The notes below the pieces were generated by a model. That model was not told the origin of the DNA and did no database searches. It saw only the letters and a list, made by a program, of their open reading frames with translations. This document shows, one piece after another, positions 56,931 to 64,000 of a stretch of 64,000 nucleotides of DNA; position 1 is the first letter of the stretch; each line of letters begins with the position of its first letter. The DNA lies in contig CM042088.1 of NCBI GenBank assembly GCA_023512835.1, positions 11,772,078-11,836,077 on the forward strand. Direction: 5' to 3'. The DNA is from Taxillus chinensis. Lineage: Eukaryota; Streptophyta; Magnoliopsida; Santalales; Loranthaceae. The position numbers were made by a program, and so were the translations under genes.

Positions 56931-59450
56931 ATGGCAGACGAAGCAGAGAACAGACTCATGGGTTTAGAACAATCACAACAAGCCCTGCAGGGGCAAATGG
57001 CTTTGATGATGGATATGCTCACCAAGCTGACTGAAGAAAGAGAAAGAATCCCGGCAAGAGGAACCCCGACAGGGGGAACTACCAATCACCATCAAGAGCA
57101 GGGGCAGGAAGCAGTTCAACCACCCAATCTGGTTCCAAGCCAAGCACCCACCTATCATCCTGCTATGGCACAACCCCCAACTCCAAATCAAACTCACTTC
57201 ACTATGCCCGCATAGGGACATGCAATGGAGGTAATGGGGTCTCGAGCCCCGGAGGAGGACGTTGAGTCCCCTGCTCTAAGACGACTGGAGGAAAGATTGA
57301 AAGCCATAGAAGGCATCGATAGCTATGGCATGACCAGCCCACAAGACTTATGTCTGGTCCCTAGAGTGTTGCTGCCACCAAAGTTCAAAATGCCAGAGTT
57401 TGAGAAGTTCAATGGGACCCGATGTCCGAAGACACATCTAGCCATGTATTGTCAAAAGATGGCTGCTTATGCCGGTGAAGACAAGCTCCTCATGCATTGT
57501 TTCCAGGAAAGCCTAACTAGGGCATCCCTTCGCTGGTACTTTAAGCTAAATGGAAACCGCATCAAGACATGGAAAGAATTAGCTACTTCCTTCTTGGCAC
57601 AACACAAACATGTCACCGAGCTGGCACTGGATCGACTAACCTTACAGTCCATGCAAAAGGGATCCGAAGAAAATTTCAAAGATTATGCACGAAGATGGAG
57701 AGAGACCGCTGTGGAGGTCCAACCTCCCCTTACTGAAAGAGAGCTCACTACTCTTTTTATCAACACACTAAAAGGCATATACTATGAGAAGTTGATAGGT
57801 AACGTCTCCAGCAGCTTTGCAGACTTGGTTGCATCCGGTGAAAGTGTAGAAAGTGGAATTAAAGGAGGAAAGCTAAAGGGTGATACGGCTGAGGCATCAA
57901 AAAGGTTTCAACCACTAGCAAAGAAGAAGGAAAATGAGACCTACCTTGTATACCCATCGCACCCGCCGATACAACCAACATTCTACCAAGCACCAGGGTG
58001 CTACAGAGGGTCACCGGTAGCTGCCTATGCTGCACCTGCTCCTACTCCCCAATTCACTCCCTACTTACCATAAGGAGGGGTTTCATTTCCATATCCAATG
58101 GCACCAAACCCATTTCAACTGGGGGCACCGTACCAAAAGCAACCAAGGGCGTCAGCTCTAGATGGACCGAGACCTGCGTTCCAAGGATAGGGGCAACCAA
58201 GGGCCCAGACTCAACAGGCAGGAGCGAATCAGGCTCCTCGTCGACTACGAAAAGAGTTTGGCCCAATTCCAATGACTTATGCGGAATTATACCCCAAGCT
58301 TTTAGAGGCAAGGATGGTAACCCCTATACCCTTGGGAGAAATAAAGTCTCCTCCCCCGGCTTGGTACAAGCCAGATGCCAGATGTGAATATCATGCAAGT
58401 GGAACTGGACATGATATCGAAAATTGTATAACATTCAAAAAGAAGGTTTAGGCATTGAAGGATGTGAAGTGGCTAGACTTTTCTGCACTGACTGGGACGC
58501 CAAATGTGAACAACAATCCTCTCCCAGAACACTCTAACAATGTTGCTAGTATTGAGAATGAAGGACGGCTGGAGAAGGTCTCCCAAGTACAAATAGAGAA
58601 AACATATTTGTTTACCCTGCTACAGGAACATGGCTATATACTTTCTAAAGACACGCCGGAGGCAGAAAAGGGAATAGATGGGGAAAAACAATGCCCTTAT
58701 CATAAGATGTTGTGGGGACATGACATCGCAGAATGTAGTGAGTTTTCCGAGGTGGTGCAAAAACTCATGGACCAAAGGATGATCGAATTCTCCAGGGAAG
58801 AGACAGATAGTCAAAGCCACATGATCCAAGGAGACATGTCATACAAACCATCGTGGGTGCCAACCCCCCTTGTCTTGAATGTTAAGACTCCAGAAATCCC
58901 ACTACTGCCTCATGGAATTACATCTCTCACCATACGTGTCCCTGCCCCTTTCCCCTACAAGACAGATAATGCAGTCCCATGGAACTACAACTGTGAGGTA
59001 GTTCAGGGAGCCACCGCAGTAGAAAAGAAAACCCGGAGTGGTCGTGCTTATGCCCCTGATATGGTTGACAAAGCAAGGAAAGAAAAAGTTGTCGAACCAG
59101 ACATTGGGCCAACACTGGAGGTAACAAAGAAAGAAGCACCAGTCATTGAAGAAGAGATAACAGAATTTCTAAAACTCATGAAGCAGAGCGAGTATGACAT
59201 TGTGGAACAGTTGAGTCGACGACCAGCTTACATCTAATTGCTCTCATTAATTATGGATTCCCAACCTCACCGGGAAGCACTAATGAAGGTTCTGAGCCAA
59301 GCCTATGTTCCTCCAACCATTCCGGTGGCAAATATGGATGGACTCACTAGTAACCTCATTATGAACAACGTCATCAGCTTTGGAGATGACGAGCTGCCCC
59401 AGGGAAGGAAAGGGGCATATAAAGGCTCTGCACATCACAGTCAAATGTAA
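56931..59450 (+). pseudogene. Ogre/Tat-like gag
   Basis: A frame from ATG 56931 opens with a coiled-coil-like segment (LEQSQQALQGQMALMMDML). It then carries the Gag body with KMPEFEKFNGTRCPKTHLAM and SLTRASLRWYFKL, and a CEYHASGTGHDIENC knuckle (58384-58428, Tat-type C-x2-H...H...C pattern). It continues to a linker ending near 59420. In-frame stops: TAG 57213, TAA 58071, TAG 58188, TAG 58449 and TAA 59235; most are one C-to-T step from Gln. It would form the capsid of virus-like particles; it is non-functional here. Confidence 0.88.
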
Positions 59451-60076
59451 GGAGCACACTATAGCTCGAGTACTTATCGACAATGGCTTTGCCTTGAACA
59501 TTATGCCCTTATATATACTGCAACAACTGCCGGTCAACGCATCCTATATGCGCCCTTGTACAATGAAGGTATGAGCATTCGATGGAGGCAAACGTGATGT
59601 GGTGGGAACTCTAGACATTCCACTCCTAATTGGGCCAGCGACTTTTACGGTGGAATTTCAGGTGATGGACATTACACCCTACTATAGCTGTTTGTTGGGA
59701 AGACCTTGGATCCACATGGCAGGAGCAGTGCCATCATGCCTCCACCAAAAGTTGAAATTTGCAATGGGAGATCAGCTTATTAGCATCTCTGGGGAAACAG
59801 AGTTTCCTAGTCACCAAGCTAGCATCGGTTCCTTATGTTGAGAACAACGAAGATATACCAGAATGCTCCTATCGGGCGTTTGAGATGGTGAATGTCACTT
59901 CTGCCCCAATCCATTATTTCTCGAAGGCTGCAAAAATGGTCGCAGCCACCATAATCAAACAAGAGTACAAACCAGGGCAAGGATTAGGCCCAAGAGCTCA
60001 AGGAATTCGGAAACCGTTGACCATCCGAGAAAATACCGAGAAGTTTGGATTAGGCTACATAGCACAAGAGCGGTGA
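59380..60076 (+). pseudogene. Ogre/Tat-like protease and G-patch segment
   Basis: After a frame change near 59420, HTIARVLIDNGFALNIMP gives the aspartic protease active site (D-N-G in place of D-S/T-G, as common in this lineage). A TGA follows at 59572, then FQVMDITPYYSCLLGRPWIH. A further frame change near 59830 leads to a G-patch-like EYKPGQGLGPRAQGI and a stop at 60074. No reverse transcriptase, RNase H or integrase follows: LTR-homologous DNA begins at once. Confidence 0.85.
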
Positions 60077-60574
60077 TATACCTTTCTGCCCATGCCATAT
60101 ACCTTGTTGAACAGGTCCACAATGATCCCATACTTCCAAGGAATGGTCTACCCCAATCTGCACGAGATGGATACAATTGACACGGATGAGGGAGTTCAAA
60201 ATTAATGACTTCTGCTATAAGTCCTTGAAGCACCCCAAGACCAACACCAGGTGATGGAGGATGATAATTCGAGACCAACGCACTTGACTGAGCTCAAATC
60301 GGACTTAAAATGAAGAAGTTATGGCCAAAACAACTTTCGTTGGAAAAAGTCAAACTTGCCAAAAGACGGTCAATGCCCCTGGTCAAACTGCCCGCAAAAG
60401 TGATTATGCGAAACTCTTCAAAATGCCTATGTAGGCGAATACGGATCTCCCCAAACAATTCCTGGAAGGTTACCCATTTTGGCATTTTTGGTGGGGGTAA
60501 AAAGGTAATTAAAAAAAAAAACTTCGGGGTTGACCGTTGACCGTTGACCTGCCGACACTGCGACCCGTTGACCT

Positions 60575-60690
60575 TCGAAGCCTCGAAGCCCCGAAGCCCG
60601 AAGCCCCAAAGCCTCGAAGCCTCGAAGCCTCGAAGCTCGAAGCCTCGAAGCCCCGAAGCCCCGAAGCCTCGAAGCCTCGAAGCCCCGTTG
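60575..60690. repeat. Tandem CTCGAAGCC nonamer array
   Basis: About twelve units of CTCGAAGCC or CCCGAAGCC. The corresponding place in the first LTR (about 52472-52500) has about three. Neighbouring DNA repeats GTTGACC and CTGCCGACACT. Confidence 0.9.
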
Positions 60691-62149
60691 ACCTGCTGAT
60701 TCCACCTTTGACCCTTCGACCCCCGAAGCTCCGACCCTGCCGACACTCCGACCTTCGACCCTTGACTTGCAATACCAGTAAGTTTTCGGCCCGTTGACCG
60801 TTGACCTTCGACCTGCCGACACTTTGACCCGTTGACCGTTGACTTTTGCCCCACCGAAATTCGACCCTGCCGACACTTCGAACCTCCGACCCTTTCTGCC
60901 TTCGCTGATTTTTTTTTCTCGCTGATTTCTCGCGCCGACTTTTTTCTCACGGATTTCCTTTTTTCCTCTCGCTGGTCGTTCACGGGACTCATCTTCTGCG
61001 CTGACCATCAGACAAGGAATTATTTCTCACCAACCTGTCAGTCACATGCGCTGCTAAAATACAAGTTCAAAAAGGCAATCACGAGCTCCCCTGTTTTCCG
61101 CACAGGCTGTCCACCAGACAAAATACAAATCTTCAAATTAAAATACTGCATCAAATAATACTGCAATTATGACAGTCCAGCCAAAGAGAAAAAAGAACAA
61201 CTTTCTGCAATCCTTTAAGAAGCAGTTGCCCGTCCCTGCGCAAGGAGAGTTCTTCGAGAGAGGTGGGTTTTTGTTGAAGAGGAGATTCGTTGACAGAAAA
61301 AAAAAAACTTTCGTTGACAGAGCAAAAAAAACACACAAACAGCAAAAAAAAACACAGAGAGAGAAAGGAAAAGAAAGAAAGGAGAAGAGATAGAGAGCAC
61401 AGTTCGTTGAGAGAAAAGGGAGATCAGCGTTAAAAATAAAAAGAAGAGAAGAGAGGGATCGTTAGAGCTGCTACCCTGCAAACACCCCAGCCTCATCATC
61501 CAAAAAACGCCCCAGCTTCCTCCTTGCAAACCCAGAAAAAAACACAGATTCCCTGAATCATCATCATAAGAGATCACTCATCCACTCCTTGCAAACTCCA
61601 CTTTCAGCCATCTCTTTCTTTTACACCCACTCTAGCCCTCCTATCTCCAAATACTAGGGAAGTCTTTTCATAAGTCCCACTGTCAGACCTGTCGGTTCTG
61701 AGTCAAGCAAGCGATTATCAGCACCGGCGGGAGCTCAAGCAGAAGATTAACGTTGCAAAGCTTCAAAGTCGGTTCAGCCCTTATCTTTTCACTATCTTTT
61801 CAGCTTATTTGTATCTATATTTGGTGTATTGTTTTTTTTAGCATTTTTCTAGTTTTCATTTTAGTTTATCTGTATTTGATGTAATTGCTTTTCAGCCTTT
61901 TTTCCATTGTATTTTCCCTTTATTTCTTCTTATGTGTATGTGTAATATGTAAAGCATAGTAAAAAAAAAGGGGACAAAGAAAAAAAGAGAGAGAGCAAGG
62001 GGAAGGATGAAAAAAAAAGAAAAAAAAAAAAAAAGAAAAAAATAGTGATTTTCTTTTTCTTTTTGTGGATGCCATAATCACACACTTCACGCTTTTATTT
62101 TCATGCGTATATTCCTACATTTGCTTTAAGATTTTAGGTTCACAAAAAC

Positions 62150-62560
62150 AAAAAAAAATATAACAAAAGCAAACAAAAAATGTTTTTTCATGTTTTAAAG
62201 CCAAAAAAACGTTTCATTGTTTTGAACAAAAAAAAACCAAAATTAGTATTTCAATTCCCAAACAAAACAAAAGAAAAAGAAAAACAAAAAAAAAAAAACA
62301 AAACAAAACAAAAACTAACAAAAAATGTTTTTTCATGTTTTAAAGCCAAAAAAACGTTTCATTGTTTTTGAACCAAAAAAAAGAAAAAACCAAAATTAGT
62401 ATTTCAATTCCCAAAAAAAAAAAAAAAAACAAACAAAAAACAAAAAAATGAAGCAAAACAAAACAAAACGTTTTTAAAAAAAAAAAAAAAAAAAAAACAA
62501 AAAAAACAAAATATGTATGTTTTCTAAAAAAAAAAACCAAAGAAAAAAGAAACAAAAATC
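62150..62560. repeat. A-rich low-complexity block with a 150-bp duplication
   Basis: The segment TGTTTTTTCATGTTTTAAAG occurs at about 62180 and 62326, each followed by CCAAAAAAACGTTTCATTG, within AAAC-rich sequence. Confidence 0.85.
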
Positions 62561-63024
62561 ATTTGTCTAGGACTTCAATTTCAAAAGCAAAACCAAAAAC
62601 CAAAACCAATCCCTAGGATCTCATTCTCCACTTCAAACAAAAACCCAAAATTTTTAGGATTCCCTTTTTTAGAAATTTAGGATAAATCCATTTTAACCAT
62701 GACTTTAATAAATAACTTAGCTAAATAAAAATCATAGACTTTTTAGGAAACTTAACCCAGCTATGACAGTACAAATAAAATAAAACCTCCTCCTCCTAAA
62801 TTAGATACCGAAAGGGTGCTGTAGGGGTGCTAATCCTTCCCTACACGTAACCAACTCCCGAACCCATCTCTGATAACGCAGACCACACGCTTAAGACTAC
62901 TCAAAGTAGAGGGTATCCAACTGTACCCCAAAAACAGTTGGTGGCGACTCTAAAATTTCTCACCATTGGTTTAGTTTGAGCTCACCCCAAAAAAAGGGCT
63001 CGGACGAAAACCAGTGATGACAAC

Positions 63025-63042
63025 TGGCGACTCTGCTGGGGA
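63025..63042 (+). other. Priming site after the second Ogre/Tat-like LTR
   Basis: TGGCGACTCTGCTGGGGA two bases after the LTR end. It starts a second internal region, collinear with 54550 onward. Confidence 0.7.
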
Positions 63043-63685
63043 CATAAGAATGAACACTTTAGAGAGTTAGGTCTAGAACTAGGACTTAAGAGGTTATATT
63101 TAATTGTGCTGTTGTATATATGTAACTGTCATGCCAAGTTGTTTTTATACAATTGTCATTTAAACTGTGATTTATTTATACGCTTTCATTACCATGATAG
63201 TTGTGATTTATTGCTTTCCATACTTGTTGCATTCATGCATAACCCTATACCCGGGTTTAACACAATTTAGGTTAGCGAGGTTCAAGACGGTCCCCAGCCA
63301 CGTTGATCATTATCCGCAATGGGGCCTCGGACTCCTCACTCAAGCTTGAGGTTCTTTTAAGGCACGTCATTTTAAGATCCCCCTCCGGTAAATCCCATGG
63401 TGTACGGAGCCCTCTATTGAGGAAGTTTGGGAACCAACGAATAAGATAGGGGTAGCAATAAAAGCCCATCAAGGGTATCGACCCACATTTTGCTTGCTCA
63501 TTCCGTGCCATGCTAACCTTTGTTTTGTAGGGTAGTCCTTAAGTCATCCCCTACACATTTAACTATTTTTTTTTATTTTTTTACAATTGGTTTATTCTTT
63601 ATCCTGTCTACCTACCTTGATATATATTAACTTGTCATCCTAACCTGTCATCATGCATAACATGACATTCATCATTCATATAGGC

Positions 63686-64000
63686 ATGGCAACTTTCAGT
63701 CGTCTCCTAAAAGGCCTTCAGGACAAGGAGACCGTCACGATAGTGGCCCAAGCATCGGGAGACATTCAACTTCGCCTTGGAGATTTCCCGCCAGGAGAGG
63801 CCTACAAGGCAGAACATGTTGTCATAGAAGATCAGCTGGACTACACTAAGGAGGTACAGGCAATATGGAAGCAGTGGTCAAACGAAAGGAAAAGCATATA
63901 CATACAACAGTTTGGGGATTTGCTCCATGTAACCGAGCTACTGGCCGATACGGATATGCTTGGGGCAGCCATTTATTTCTGGGAACCTCGACGGCGGTGC
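63686..64000 (+). CDS. Ogre/Tat-like ORF1, second copy, cut by the window end
   Basis: Open for 105 codons from ATG 63686 (MATFSRLLKGLQDKE) to the window edge, collinear with 55206-55520 and without the TAG present there (IWKQW here). It encodes the same unknown-function ORF1 that precedes gag. Whether a complete gag-pol follows cannot be seen. Confidence 0.75.
   Translation, partial: MATFSRLLKGLQDKETVTIVAQASGDIQLRLGDFPPGEAYKAEHVVIEDQLDYTKEVQAIWKQWSNERKSIYIQQFGDLLHVTELLADTDMLGAAIYFWEPRRRC

Larger units (their letters stand above)
60074..63022 (+). repeat. Ogre/Tat-like LTR, second copy
   Basis: It is homologous to 52046-54547 and about 450 bp longer, partly through simple-sequence growth. 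It begins at TGATATACC, whose TGA also ends the protease frame, and ends GTGATGACA before the priming site. Its first 200 bp look like post-protease coding remnant (PQDQHQVMEDDNSRPTHLTEL), so the true LTR start may be near 60290. No gene inside. Confidence 0.65.

Noticed and set aside
60294..61008. Long minus-strand frames rich in Arg, Gly and Ser
   Set aside because: They read through the CTCGAAGCC array and GTTGACC simple sequence inside an LTR; the second LTR lacks an equivalent frame.

Overview
The window is plant nuclear DNA, most likely from a eudicot with a repeat-rich genome. Evidence is one intact Tudor-SN gene with a plant-type intron-exon structure, surrounded by typical plant transposons: Ty3/gypsy chromoviruses, an Ogre/Tat-like element, a TRIM, a CACTA element and a non-autonomous hAT element. 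No bacterial operons, CRISPR arrays or rRNA genes are visible. I did not find a tRNA gene, but I could not run a tRNA scan.

Layout. 1-5512: the 3' part of an ORF-poor LTR retrotransposon with its 3' LTR, inserted into an inverted, truncated LTR of the same family. 5513-9185: the decayed pol end and truncated LTR of a chromovirus. 10222-23551: a second chromovirus (374-bp LTRs, one gag-pol frame with several nonsense and frameshift lesions). Its integrase zinc finger is split by a minus-strand 8.25-kb element of the 1-5512 family (13789-22041, 5-bp target duplication GCTTG). 23629-25932: AT-rich intergenic DNA. 25986-33580: the host gene, Tudor-SN, with 16 coding exons, a predicted product of 973 residues and a hAT-type element in intron 4. 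35350-37721: another long LTR carrying a complete 469-bp TRIM. 38043-41628: a 3.6-kb solo LTR that splits a C-rich minisatellite. 42032-51898: a full-length but disabled CACTA transposon (transposase and TNPA-like genes, 16-bp terminal repeats, AAT target duplication). 51997-64000: an Ogre/Tat-like unit in the order LTR, ORF1-gag-protease, LTR, ORF1, with no reverse transcriptase or integrase between the LTRs.

How it fits together. Only Tudor-SN looks like a working host gene. It encodes a cytoplasmic RNA-binding and nuclease-fold protein of stress granules and RNA metabolism. Everything else is mobile DNA at different stages of decay. Many premature stops in the retroelement frames sit at expected Gln (CAG) positions read as TAG, as expected from C-to-T decay of methylated CHG sites. 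The most regulation-like non-coding signal is a conserved promoter cassette in the 1.75-kb LTR family: G-box arrays, a pair of palindromic ACGT-core motifs, a TATA box and a GA-repeat leader. A second candidate is a series of short hairpins followed by polypurine-like tracts in the 3' internal region of the same elements.
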